Assembly (NCBI GenBank): GCA_018287875.1
Contig: JAGVVL010000027.1
Span: 124,001 to 188,000, forward strand
Direction: 5' to 3'
DNA: 64,000 nucleotides
From: Nigrospora sphaerica
Taxonomy: Eukaryota; Ascomycota; Sordariomycetes; Amphisphaeriales; Apiosporaceae
Shown here: in pieces, positions 43,930-54,504 of the stretch
Layout of the letters: the number at the start of each line of letters is the position of its first letter
Position numbering within the stretch: the first letter of the stretch is position 1
The notes under the pieces: model-generated
Told to the model about the DNA's origin: nothing
What the model saw: only the letters and a program-made list of their open reading frames with translations
Database searches by the model: none
Position numbers and translations under genes: made by a program

Positions 43930-45054
43930 ATGGCGCCGCCCGTCGAAATCACCATCCCGTCGACGTCACTCCAGACGCCGTCCGACGGCGGCAAACCGTA
44001 CACGCTGTACAACATCACGCTCCGCCTGCCGCTGCGCACCTTTGTCGTGCAGAAGCGCTATTCCGAGTTCGCCGCCCTCCACCAGTCGCTCCAGTCGCTT
44101 ACCAGCGACCCGCCGCCCGCGCCCCTGCCCGGCAAGTCGTGGTTCCGCTCGACCGTCTCGTCGCCCGAGATGACGGAGAACCGCCGGCGCGGGCTCGAGA
44201 ACTACCTGCGCGCCATTGCCGAGAGCCCCGACAAGCGCTGGCGCGACACCCCTGCCTGGCGCACCTTCTTGAACCTGCCCGGCATCAACAGCTCCGGCAA
44301 CAGCGTGACCTCGATGCGCGCCGGCGCCGGCTTCGGCCTCCCCAACAGCGACGCCGCCAAAGCCGCCGCCGCACAAGACCCCATCACCTGGCTGGACCTC
44401 CACCGGGAGCTCAAGAACCTGCTCAAAGAGGCCCGGCAGTGCCTTGCGCGGCGCGACGCCGCCACCGACAACAACACGGCGCTTGAGGCCGGCGGCGCCG
44501 CCAAGCGCGCCCTCGTCAAGGCCGGCGGCCTCATCGTGACGCTGGCCGAGGGCTTGCGCATCATGGCCGAAAGCCGGCGGCTGATGGAGGGCGAGGTGCG
44601 CCGGCGCAAGGACATATTGGCTGCCGCCCGCGTCGACCGAGAGGACCTGGAAAAGATGAGCAACTCGCTCGCCGCCCAAGCGCGCGCCTCCAGCGCCCAG
44701 GCCCACGCCGGCATGCCCACGGCTGCCGACAAGGCCGTCCTGTTGGGAGGCCACGGCGGCGGGCCGCGCACCTCGGGCCGCGTGCTGGGCGCGCCCCTGC
44801 CCGAGACGGAGCGCACGCGCGAGCTCGACAACACCGGCGTGCAGCAGCTGCAGCAGCAGATGATGCGCGAGCAGGACGAGGACATCGGCGACCTCGCCAA
44901 GATCGTCCAGCGCCAGCGCGAGATGGCCATGCAGATCGACGAGGAGGTCCGCCGCCAGCTCGACATGCTCGACCACGTCGACCAGGGCGTCGACCGGCTG
45001 CAGGCCAAGACCGACATCGCTAAGAAGCACATCCGGAAGGTGGCCGGCGGCTAA
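43930..45054 (+). CDS. vam7: Vam7-like PX-domain SNARE, vacuolar fusion
   Basis: Intronless, 374 residues, from the ATG at 43930 (context ATCATGGCG). An open frame extends upstream to 43747 but without conservation, so this start is preferred. The N-terminal PX domain (about 1-118) has FVVQKRYSEFAALHQSL, the basic phosphoinositide-binding strand and helix, then ENRRRGLENYLRAIAES. A middle helical region follows. The C-terminal SNARE motif (about 318-370) reads IVQRQREMAMQIDEEVRRQL; the Gln in VRRQL (about 343) is the candidate zero-layer residue by comparison with yeast Vam7. There is no transmembrane anchor, as in Vam7, which is held on the vacuole by PX binding to PI3P and by the HOPS complex. 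The product is expected to act as the Qc-SNARE in homotypic vacuole fusion. Confidence 0.92.
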   Translation: MAPPVEITIPSTSLQTPSDGGKPYTLYNITLRLPLRTFVVQKRYSEFAALHQSLQSLTSDPPPAPLPGKSWFRSTVSSPEMTENRRRGLENYLRAIAESPDKRWRDTPAWRTFLNLPGINSSGNSVTSMRAGAGFGLPNSDAAKAAAAQDPITWLDLHRELKNLLKEARQCLARRDAATDNNTALEAGGAAKRALVKAGGLIVTLAEGLRIMAESRRLMEGEVRRRKDILAAARVDREDLEKMSNSLAAQARASSAQAHAGMPTAADKAVLLGGHGGGPRTSGRVLGAPLPETERTRELDNTGVQQLQQQMMREQDEDIGDLAKIVQRQREMAMQIDEEVRRQLDMLDHVDQGVDRLQAKTDIAKKHIRKVAGG

Positions 45055-47911
45055 CGCCGCGGCGAAGGGAGCGGGTGGCCGGGGCGGCACGAAGCACACA
45101 CATACACTCACGTTCTGTACTGTACGAGGCAGCGTCTTTGGGAGCATCGCGGTAGCGGGTTTTTGGCTGAGCATTTGGATGAGATTGCGTGTTTTGTTTT
45201 TTTGCGACTTGGCATGGTTCACACCAAGGACATGATACCATTAGAGGCGGGCCGAAGCTACGATGCACGCTGGCCGCTATACGGAAGCACCTCGAACACA
45301 TATATGTATACCTTATATTACCACTACTGTCGGTTTCCCGTCCGTCTCGGTCGGTCTGTCTGCCCCGTCTGCCTACGAGTTCTCCCCTGCGTAGAACCTC
45401 TGGTCCGTTCTTCACAATCTTCGTCCGACTTTTCGGCGACGGCCTCGACGAGAACGGGCGAGGTTCTCTCAGCACCCTCGCATACAGAAAAGAAGACTGA
45501 CGGGATGCTGATCTGGGCATATTGCTCCCGACGTATTGCCAACTCGTGCCCCGCACCATGACGCCCCTTTCATCGCCAAACCTGGCCTGCCCCGTCGGCG
45601 GTTCCTTGCTGCGTATGGCATGTTAACTTACTCAGGGTGACCAATCTCTGGGGCCTTGAGAACTGGAGGCGTTCATGGCTTCTCTCGCAACCCATGAAAG
45701 CAGACGGGCTTCCCAGCAGGTGCTATGTACTCGACCGATTTGACTGCACCTAATCCATGCTGTTGGGTTTCGGGCTCCGCCGGCGCGTTCGCCCGTCGTC
45801 TTCCCAGATCACCCCCGCGACTGCATCTTCGAGAAGCATCGGGTGGTCTTGCCCGGCCCCGTCCCGGTATAGGCCCTCGTGGCGTCGTCGCTCACGTCTG
45901 CGTTTCCATCATGAATAGCGATCATGGGGGTGTGGGTACCTGCATTTTATTCTGCTTCGTGTCATACTTACGCTTTGAAAAGAGGAGACAGTTAGGAAGG
46001 TGGTGGCAGCACGTGCCGAATGGTGGAAGGTCACCTCTCCAGAGTCCTGACCATCTAGAGCATTAGATACCGGCGGCAACTTGAACGATAGCTCGTAGAC
46101 CAGAAGGACGCAATGAGCCGTTCCGAATCAATGCGAATTGAGTGTCCACGGCGCCATTTCCGCGTCCACCATTCGTAGGCACTCCATGAGACGGCCGCAG
46201 TCTCCGCAGCGTTAGACATCATCCCATACACTCGGTAGTTGTATCCTTCGTCTCTGCGAACATTTATTCACCAGAGGATAGCCATGTTCCAATGCTTTAG
46301 GATGTTCAATTACGCGTACAACTGCTTAGTACCCCGGCTCTCAAGATACAGTATTCGACTTGGGAGCAGGATAGAGTCCGCATTTTGAGGGATGTCACGT
46401 AATGGCTGGGCCACAATGTTTGAACCGTATCCTGTCTCCAGAGAAAGAATATCTGGGGTCACTTGCGGTGTGTTAAGTGTTATGAGCGGTAGATACTCTT
46501 TCTGCTAAAACTCCAAGGGTGGTAAGACAACACATTCAGGTCCTACGCCTGCTCAGCACGGAGTATCGTAATGTAGTATCGAAAACCCCGAATACTACTT
46601 TTTCACGGAAAAATGAATACGGGCTTAGTGCTTGAAAAGTATCTCTCGGCAACTCAGGAATAGTTGGCGAATGAGACGCCATTCAGTCCGTTGTTGGGAT
46701 TCCCTATTTTATCTTAAGGTGCAACGATGGAACTCCAATGAGGAGGGACCTGAGACGAACCGGAAACACGGTAAAGAATACAAGATGAAGCTGCGTTCCA
46801 AGGGGACCGAGGACTTTTCCTATTACAGAGGCTCTTCGTGAAGTAGGGAAGTGTTCGACCTCACAGTTTGCTCGAGTACATGACTTTCAAGCCGCCATTT
46901 CCATCTGTGATAGCGGGATAAAGAACACTGCACATCCCACCCTATAGACTGTTTAAGCTCCTCGGTGGCCCCCTGGACATCTGTCAGCCGACTTGGGTCC
47001 TCGACTAGGAAGCAGGGGCTTCTGAAATGGAAAACGATTGACTCTAAGAGCCACCAGATGAGGAGTTTGCTCCATGTGGCCAGCTCAATAGTGCAAGGAG
47101 CTGGAAAAACAGAAACAATCAACCAGCCAGGCAAACCCGCCATGAAGAGAGAATACGCAACGGCTAAGCTGGCACATCAACTCTCCATGATAAATTGATA
47201 CCCGAGTGCGTTGCAGGGATATTGCGCATTGTGATTGGCTGTGCTGAACCAGTAGTGAACCATTAGCCACAATTTCTACTCCCGGTTTTAGAAGTGGGCG
47301 GGCAGCAATAAGGGCCCTGCAATGGAAGCCTGACAAACACGAGATGGCATGTGGAGGGGCCGGGACTGATCGGCCGATCCCGTGGCATGGATGTCAAGGT
47401 GTGAACGGACTGTTCCGACAAAGAGAACCGGTCCCTGGAGGGTTGTAGCCACATTCAATATTGACTGCGCCATACTGAGTCTGCTCGCCGAGGTACTTCT
47501 CAGTGCTTAGGGCTCCAATGGATGGGGCGGGTACTCGGTACTCTGGACTCAGGCCGAGTACGGAGTACCTACGTGGTCACCAGCCACACCACCCATAACA
47601 GGGGAGTCGTGCAGTGGGACCTGGGTACCCATATTGGGCTAGCGCGAGCCAATCAACCCCTCCAAGGTTTTGAGAAAGCACTGGCGGCTCAGGGTGTTGA
47701 TTAGGCAATGAAATTGATTACCTACCCTCGTGAGGCCCGAATCGCCAAACGACTTTTCTGGAGAGTCCCATCCCATCTCGTCCATCTTCCTGCCGGACCC
47801 GAGCACTTCCGCCGTCCATCGACTTCGGTTCTCTCCAACCGCCTTGCCCTTCCTTGCCCTGCTTCGTCTGTTCCCTTCGGCCTCGTCGCATCTGCTTTCA
47901 AATAAACAACC
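45055..47911. other. Long intergenic region between vam7 and EB1
   Basis: About 2.9 kb with no supported gene on either strand. All open frames are short and lack domains. No repeat family was recognised. Confidence 0.4.
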
Positions 47912-49052
47912 ATGGGTGAATCACGGTCAGTCGCGACAGCCTCCCCCGCGCCCACCTGGCCCCTTTGTCTTGCGGTCTCGGCCTCGCCCTGCCCTTCCCG
48001 CAACCGCCCCCCCTCTCGCGAAGCGCCCAGGCTGACGACCATACCCGCGATAGACAGGAACTTATTCAGTGGCTGAACGGCCTCCTCCAGCTCAACATTA
48101 CCAAGGTTGAGCAGTGTGGTACCGGGTACGCCTGACCCCTCCACGGCCTTGACATCTCCCCCACCCGGCAGCCATCGTCATGTCGACATGGATGGGCCTT
48201 CCCCTACGTGCAGCGGCCCGAACCTACGACTAACCGACTTGACGCAGCGCCGCTCTCTGCCAGGTCTTCGACAGCATCTTCCTCGATGTGCCCATGTCCC
48301 GAGTCAAATTCAACGTCAACACCGAATATGCGTACATTCAGAACTTCAAGGTCTTGCAGAGTCAGTCTCCACCCGAAACCCCCCCCCCCCGCCCGTCCTC
48401 TTCGCCGGCGTGCCGTACAACGCCCGCCGACCCAACAGATCCCCCCCTTTACCCGCCTGGCATCCTGCTCTGGCCCGGTCCCGCTGCTGACAAATTCCGC
48501 GCTACAGATACTTTCAAAAAGCACCAGATCGACAAGATGGTGAACGTCGAGGCGCTGGTCAAATGCAAGATGCAGGATAACCTCGAGTTCCTGCAGTGGA
48601 CCAAACGTTTCTGGGACCAGTACTACCCCGGCGGCGATTACGATGCGGTTGCGCGGCGAAAGGGCGGTGGCATGCCCGCTGGTGGTGCTGCCGCTGCCCC
48701 TCGGGTCGCCAACACGGGCGGTGCTGCCCGCAAGGCCGGGGGCACCACCCCCTCTGGTGGTCCCCGCCTGGGCGCTAGATCGGCCACAGGCGGTGCTGCC
48801 ACGGCCGCTCTGCAGCAGGAGAACGCCACGCTGAAGGAGACGGTGGTCGGCCTCGAGCGGGAGCGTGACTTCTACTTCAGCAAGCTGCGCGACATTGAGC
48901 TGCTGGTCCAGACGGCTGTCGAGGAGGACCCCGAGCTCGAGAAGCAGGAGGACGGCCTCGTCAAGCAGATCCAGGCGATACTCTACTCGACCGAGGAGGG
49001 CTTCGAGATCCCCGCCGAGGGCGAGGCTGCGGACGATCAGGAGACGTTTTAG
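47912..49052 (+). CDS. EB1: EB1/BIM1-family microtubule plus-end tracking protein
   Basis: Predicted exons are 47912-47925, 48054-48125, 48248-48360 and 48508-49052, giving 247 residues; all phases fit. The small early exons rebuild the conserved start MGESRQELIQWLNGLLQLNI, then VEQCGTGAALCQVFDSIFLD. The calponin-homology domain (about 1-125) includes NTEYAYIQNFKVLQNTFKKH and MVNVEALVKCKMQDNLEFLQ, all hallmark EB1 segments. A Gly/Ala-rich linker follows. The coiled-coil EB-homology region (about 180-235) contains RERDFYFSKLRDIELLVQ, the EB1 dimerisation and partner-binding motif. The tail is acidic and ends DDQETF, in the place of the usual EEY/F ending. The protein binds growing microtubule ends and recruits other tip proteins. 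Expected single-copy housekeeping gene. Confidence 0.95.
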
Positions 49053-50132
49053 GCTGGCAGCGTGTTGGCTGTGAAACAGCTTCTGGGTAGCGGACTCGGG
49101 AGCAATCGAGAGACGGGGTAATTACGGGTGCAGTGGGGGCAATACACTTACGACCTAATGTTAGGAGAGCTGTACGGGGGCGAAGAAGGTGGCATCTCGA
49201 CGGGGTCACCCCTGGGCAAACGATGAGACATTCGGTCCACGGGTCCCTTGGACTTGTGGCCTGCCTTCGGGCAATGGTGTGAAAACGATTTGCGTGGGCG
49301 ATCGATACCACCGGTCCACTTCTGGTGTCCCTCCTCGGCTGGGAGAAGCGCCGGCAAAGGTCGGCGAAGGTTTCATGAATGATACCAACACTTGTTTCCT
49401 GATTCCGTGCCGTATTCCCCCTTCGTTGAAGACCGACAAGACCAAGAGGAGGCACAGTATACTGTGGCTACATTATACTCGGTCAATAGCGTAGTCCAGA
49501 CTTTCGGGTTGCTGTCCGTTGGTACTGGCCTGGGCACTAACTTCACCTTGTTCTTAAGTGTGGTTCCCAGTTCCTGTCGATACTGAACCTCGAGCCTGAA
49601 ACTATTCACATCACTTTATGGGGGCGTTTCTCGTCTTTCGTTGATGCGCCCCATATCATCTCCGCCACCATAGATTTTGGCCGGCGATGATGATACGAGT
49701 AGTCGCCCATGGGAGTTTTAACACCAGGATCTTGACAGATGGGTCGAGTTGAACTTTTGCCATCCATAACCCACCTGCTCTTGCTTCAGTATTGATTATG
49801 TTCAACTACTAGATTCGAATGCCCCTCAACTCGGGGAAGCGCAACCGGGATGACGGAGAGCCCTGCACTTTCCTGTGGTCAATATCTCGCTGCTCCGTCC
49901 CGAGTCCGCGTCTTCTCGCACCTGCCTCCAGAAAAATCAACACCAGGTCTTCTTGCCGGTTCTGCTTCCTTCGCCAAGTGCCGTCGCCTGAGGCCACCGT
50001 CCTTTCTACCTACTACCTTCTGGGCCCTGACATTCTCCCGCCCGCCTCCCCGACGCATTATTCTGATGTTTTGAGGTTGCCTTTCGCACAAACCCGCCAC
50101 CCTCTCACACCCACAAATTTCCCCTTGCCGTC
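49053..50132. other. Intergenic region between EB1 and the acidic protein gene
   Basis: About 1.1 kb; no supported gene or repeat. The last 150 bp are pyrimidine-rich, typical of a fungal promoter and leader. Confidence 0.4.
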
Positions 50133-51167
50133 ATGGTCAGCCCTCTGGACGTGGTCGCCGCGTCGGCCACGCCACCCGCGCCGCAGTTGCAGTCACCCCT
50201 GTTCCGGCTATTCCCCGCCGAGGTCCGCGGTATCATCTTCCAGTACTGCGCGTACGATTACTTCACGGAGAGCGAAGCCGATCCCACGGCGCTGCTCAAG
50301 GCATGCAAGAGAACGGCGCTGGAAGCTACGGCGCCCATGCAAAAGTACGCCCGCGTCACCATCCTCTGCGACTACCCATACCACAGTCCCGGCGCTCATG
50401 TCAGCTTCGACGACGAGGACGACGAGGACGCCGTTCGTGAGGACGGGGCTCCTGTCAGTGCGGACGATGTTTCTGCCGACGAGGACGAGGATTCGGTCAA
50501 TGCGGATGATGATTCGGTCAACGCGCATGATGATTTAGTCAACGCGGGTGATGACTCAGTCAACACGGACGGCGATTCTATTAACGAGGATGAGGATGAG
50601 GGATTCGCCAACGGAGACCCGGTCTGGAATCCGAATGATGGTGTTCGTTTGTTTGGTGTGCACACTATTGGAAGCGCCCACGTTACCAAGGTCGAGCATG
50701 TCTTTGTCGACTTGATGTTGCTGATGGACGACGAAGACGACACACTCATTCCTATCTACTGGGAATTGGTGGAGATGGAACCGCTTCTCTACAAGAATTT
50801 TGCATCCTGCATGCCCATGCTGGGCGCGTTTGCGCTCAGCCACGGTTGGGACATCCAATCCGTCAGCATCGACTTGGGCCCTGGCTTTGATGAGTTGCTG
50901 GACCGGCGCACCAAGTTCAACTTCGTCAAAGGGTTCCTGGAGGACGGTGTCATCTCTCAGGTGGATCGCATCCCACTGTTTGACAGACTGGTTCAACAGA
51001 GGGCCATCAACTTTGCAGGGCTGACCTTTTCACCCTTCCCGGTCATCGACAACCTGAATGACCCCGACGGTTGCGAAGACGAAGGCGGCGAAGGATATAA
51101 TAGCTATCTCTGTAATGTCGTGGGGATAGAAGACGATCGGTTCATGGACTGGTTGGAGAGCTTATAA
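50133..51167 (+). CDS. Hypothetical protein with F-box-like N-terminus and acidic heptad repeats
   Basis: Single exon, 344 residues, ATG in good context (GTCATGGTC). The N-terminal region has LFRLFPAEVRGIIFQYCAYD, a pattern resembling the first helix of fungal F-box-like proteins, followed by a short helical stretch (LLKACKRTALEATAPMQKYA). Residues about 93-160 are very acidic and contain about five 7-residue repeats of the type DSVNADD (nucleotides about 50490-50594). The C-terminal half is globular in composition, with acidic patches and a final short helix (DRFMDWLESL). No enzyme motif was seen. If the F-box reading is right it could be a substrate adaptor of an SCF-type ubiquitin ligase, but this is only a suggestion. 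Confidence 0.7.
   Translation: MVSPLDVVAASATPPAPQLQSPLFRLFPAEVRGIIFQYCAYDYFTESEADPTALLKACKRTALEATAPMQKYARVTILCDYPYHSPGAHVSFDDEDDEDAVREDGAPVSADDVSADEDEDSVNADDDSVNAHDDLVNAGDDSVNTDGDSINEDEDEGFANGDPVWNPNDGVRLFGVHTIGSAHVTKVEHVFVDLMLLMDDEDDTLIPIYWELVEMEPLLYKNFASCMPMLGAFALSHGWDIQSVSIDLGPGFDELLDRRTKFNFVKGFLEDGVISQVDRIPLFDRLVQQRAINFAGLTFSPFPVIDNLNDPDGCEDEGGEGYNSYLCNVVGIEDDRFMDWLESL
50490..50594 (+). repeat. 21-bp tandem repeats coding for acidic heptads
   Basis: Five imperfect copies of a 21-bp unit (GATTCGGTCAACGCGGATGAT-like) in frame inside the acidic protein gene. Confidence 0.8.
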
Positions 51168-51495
51168 TTAGATGCACTAGTTCTGCAAGTTGCGTAGCAG
51201 TAGGCACCTCTTGCTCTGATGGCACATATTGCCCCTCTGGTCGCAAACAGTAAGGCCTATGAATGTACCGCCCGCCACCCTGGGTCTATGATCTGATAAT
51301 ATCTGTTCCTCGCCATAACTGTGTTGATCTATTCTGGGGGCTGCGTGAGTGGGGAAAGGTCGGTATTAGTACATCGAAGAGCACGAAACACAACGATGGT
51401 GTCGAGTGATGTCATGCAGGGGATCACCTCGAAACGGGCAGACCGATTGGGGAGGGGAACAGGGGCGGGAGCGCCGCCACAACCCGCGTCACCGA
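51168..51495. other. Intergenic spacer before the Tc1/mariner element
   Basis: About 330 bp; no gene or repeat recognised. Confidence 0.35.
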
Positions 51496-51504
51496 GGGTG
51501 TCGA

Positions 51505-52726
51505 GGGGGGTCGCAAAATCACCGCTCCACACCAACCTAACCTTCTACATCTCTTTCATCTATGTCATGTCGCCTTTCAACACCGTTTTAAGTCAATATG
51601 TCAGCGAAAGAACCCTTTTCGAGGCATGGCGATACTCCTAAGCGTTCCCGGCTATATGGAATGATTGATTTTAATGCCTCGCTACCCAATTCCCTCTCTC
51701 AACGCGACGTTTTCCGTCGTGCAGGAGTCGACCAAGCCACAGGCCGGCGATGGCTTAAGACGCGCCGAGAGCGCCATAAGCCTCCCCAAGAGTTTCGCGG
51801 ACGCCGTGTCAGGCTTTCTGACGCCGACGTCGACCTCATAGAAAAGTTTCTTTATGAAGGTGGCGGGGAAGCTCGGGCTCTACCGTGGGAGGCTCTTCCG
51901 GACGCTGCCGGCGTTGAATACGTCGGCAACGCTCCATGCCGAGACACTGTTCGCCGTCGGCTCGGCCAAAAGGATTTCCGGCGATGCACTACATGTTTAA
52001 AGAGCTGGACGTCGAAGCGGCACGCGGAGCAACGTGTACGCGAGGCTCACGAGGCTCTCGAGAGACGTCCCCTTCCAGAGGACTGGAAACACATCCGATG
52101 GAGCAACGCAACGCATTTCTCTTTCGGCGCCGAAGGCCAAGCTAAAGTGACACGAAAAACGGGAGAACGAGAGTGTCCGGATTGCCTCCAATATCGCTTA
52201 AGACCTACGGAGGACCAAATGCGGCTTCACGCGTGGGCCGCTATCGACTACAACTTTAAAAGCGATCTTATCTGGTACACCACGAACTCATCGAACGGTG
52301 CGATCACGCAAAAGGATTATATAACGCAGATTTTGGATCCCCATGTCGGCTCGTGGCTAAAGCTTGGCGATGACTTCATTTTAGAGGAGGATGGAGCCTC
52401 GGGTCATGGCTGGAATAGCCAAAATAATATCGTGAGGACCTGGAAAGAGAAGAACGGTCTCTCCAGCTTCCTCCAAGTGCCGGGCTCTCCGGACCTCTCT
52501 CCGATCGAGAACTGCTGGCGTTCTCCGAAAGCATCGATCCGCACCCATCCTATATGGGATATCGATGCATTAAAAGAACGCGCCGAAGAAGGTTGGGCCT
52601 CACTGTCGCAGGAGTCCATAAATAGGATGGTCTTAGGGATGCCAGAACGCTATAAGCAGGTGTTAGAGACAGGGGGTCAATTGACAGCTAATTGAGCGTT
52701 GAGTCATTTATTTGGCGGACCCCCCT
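51505..52726 (+). mobile_element. Tc1/mariner-type DNA transposon, complete ends, probably inactive
   Basis: The element is about 1.22 kb. Left end GGGGGGTCGCAAAATCA and right end (reverse complement from 52725) GGGGGGTCCGCCAAATAA form short imperfect terminal inverted repeats. The same nine bases, GGGTGTCGA, flank both ends (51496-51504 and 52727-52735). Mariner elements normally duplicate TA, so these nine bases could be chance or a different end definition. It contains one intact transposase ORF. Confidence 0.75.
51598..52695 (+). CDS. Tc1/mariner (DDE_3) transposase with substituted first catalytic residue
   Basis: Single open frame of 365 residues. The N-terminal part is a helix-turn-helix (LSQRDVFRRAGVDQATGRRW). 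The catalytic domain shows IRWSNATHFSFG, where the family normally has an Asp in a SDE/TDE context, then LEEDGASGHGWNS (second Asp) and LSPIENCWRSPK (third acidic residue, Glu). Asn for Asp at the first position (one G-to-A change) should abolish strand transfer. The frame is otherwise uninterrupted, which suggests recent arrival, domestication, or loss of activity only recently. Confidence 0.88.
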   Translation: MSAKEPFSRHGDTPKRSRLYGMIDFNASLPNSLSQRDVFRRAGVDQATGRRWLKTRRERHKPPQEFRGRRVRLSDADVDLIEKFLYEGGGEARALPWEALPDAAGVEYVGNAPCRDTVRRRLGQKDFRRCTTCLKSWTSKRHAEQRVREAHEALERRPLPEDWKHIRWSNATHFSFGAEGQAKVTRKTGERECPDCLQYRLRPTEDQMRLHAWAAIDYNFKSDLIWYTTNSSNGAITQKDYITQILDPHVGSWLKLGDDFILEEDGASGHGWNSQNNIVRTWKEKNGLSSFLQVPGSPDLSPIENCWRSPKASIRTHPIWDIDALKERAEEGWASLSQESINRMVLGMPERYKQVLETGGQLTAN

Positions 52727-52735
52727 GGGTGTCGA

Positions 52736-54504
52736 ACACAACACCAGGCGCCTATTGACGGGGCGATCGGCCGGCGCAAGCGGCATGGCCACTCGGCCGT
52801 GGTTGGTATCGGAAGCCGGGGCAGATTCCGGCACGGTCGACAGGCGGATGTGAAAAGTCCGTCGGCGAGTTTGGTCGCAACATGGCAGCCGCCACAAAGC
52901 CATGTGCGTGCTGATCCCGAGGTGTCCCTAAAATTAGTGGCCCCCCTCCACCCCCTTCCAGGTCAGAGCCGGGCTGGCTGGTTGACAGGTATCCACAAGA
53001 TCCAAGGGCTGCCAGTTGGATGTCGGGTATCGGCCAATGGGGAGGGCGTGTGTGCCGGCCCTGCTTGCGTTACTTAAGGTTTCCACACGATGCAGGTAAG
53101 CAGCCGAGGCTCGCTTTGGCCGCGCTCCGCAATGACAGGCGATAAGAGTCTGGAAGCAGGCGCCGCGCGCATGAAAAGCAGCCCGGGAATGCCCGTTTTC
53201 GCAATTCTGCATGATGGGCACACGCGTGCTTGGCGCTTGGCAGGGAGGCGGCACGGCAAAAAGCCATCGCCGGCCGGCAGGCCAAATGCACCCAGGGGGG
53301 GGAGGGAGGGTCCAACGGCATTCAGTTTAGAGTAAGCACCCTAAAGCCACACTTGACTGTGCCCAGCCTGGATACTTCAGTGTGTACCTAGTATGTAGGT
53401 TGCATCGGATGCGGAAGGGGTAAGGGTCGCTATGGGGAGTGCAACTTGACGCAACGCTTCAGGATGAATGGACACTCACGGCCACAAACGTCATCAAATC
53501 CAGCAACGGCCGGGGAAACCCCATCACCGCGTCCGACCGAACAGCCACGGAGACGTACAGATTCGCGATGACGCCGGTCCGTTCGTGGGCCCGGGGACCG
53601 TCCGGCGTTCGTCGCCAGCGAGACGACGACGAGCTACAAGCACGTGCAAGCGGGCGGGCAGCATAAGTGCCGGGTCGTTTCACCCACCTCAAGGGCGGAT
53701 GCGATGCCACGTCCCACGTCGCGACCGCGAACCACGAACATGGGGGTGTCGGGGTGGGGCGCACCGACCGAGCCGAGGCGCAAGACTGAAAAGAGATCCT
53801 CCCCGTGGGGCCACCAGGTCGGGAGCCGGGCAGATCAAGAACGCCGTGCAGGCACTTTTCTCGTGTCAGGACCAACAATTGGAAGTGGGGGGGGGGGGGA
53901 ACCCTGGGCTGCCTGGGCACACTGGTAGGCCTCGGGACGCCGTGCACGATCTTAGCAGGGCCCCGAGCAACGGCCGGCTTGGTTCGCTATACTACCTAGT
54001 ACGGGTCCGGTCGGCCCAGGGTCGCCCGACGGCGCGCGGCTGGACATCGGCCAGCCTGCCTACAACAGTAACTGGCTGGGCTGCAGGTGGGACATCGCCA
54101 AGGGGGGGGAAACACGAGCGGGCCCGGCTTCAGCCCGCCTGTTCCCGCCATTGGGCCCTGAGCGGGAGGGCATCTGGCGACGACTCCTATGATGGGCCCT
54201 CCGTGAGTGATGCAAACTTGACGTGGCTTCTCACGGCAGTATAAAGAGTCCCTGCCCTTCCTGTGGCCAACATCCATCTGGAGAACCTCTCTCGTGCCCA
54301 TCAGTGCCAGGTTGCGATCCACATCCATAGTCTGGTCTAACCAATAAGTGCCTGTAACTTTTCCAGGTTACGGTTACCCCTCACTGGATTTGCGACTACC
54401 TTGCCTCTCCCACCTTCCAGGGGTCCATTACTCCCCGCCTGGAAATCACAGCCAGAACCAAAAGGTTCAGCCGTCAAGGAGAACCTTCGTCAGCTGCCGC
54501 CGTC
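52736..54504. other. Promoter-side region upstream of CYP505
   Basis: About 1.8 kb without a supported gene. A poly-G run (12 bases) lies near 53887-53898 and a G-run near 53296. The final part holds the CYP505 promoter. Confidence 0.4.
54240..54246 (+). promoter_or_regulatory. Possible TATA box for CYP505
   Basis: TATAAAG lies 259 bp upstream of the CYP505 ATG and is followed by a C-rich, CT-rich leader, a common layout for fungal promoters. This is motif evidence only. Confidence 0.35.

Noticed and set aside
43966..45222. 418-codon minus-strand ORF opposite vam7
   Set aside because: Antisense to the PX-SNARE coding sequence; no domain.
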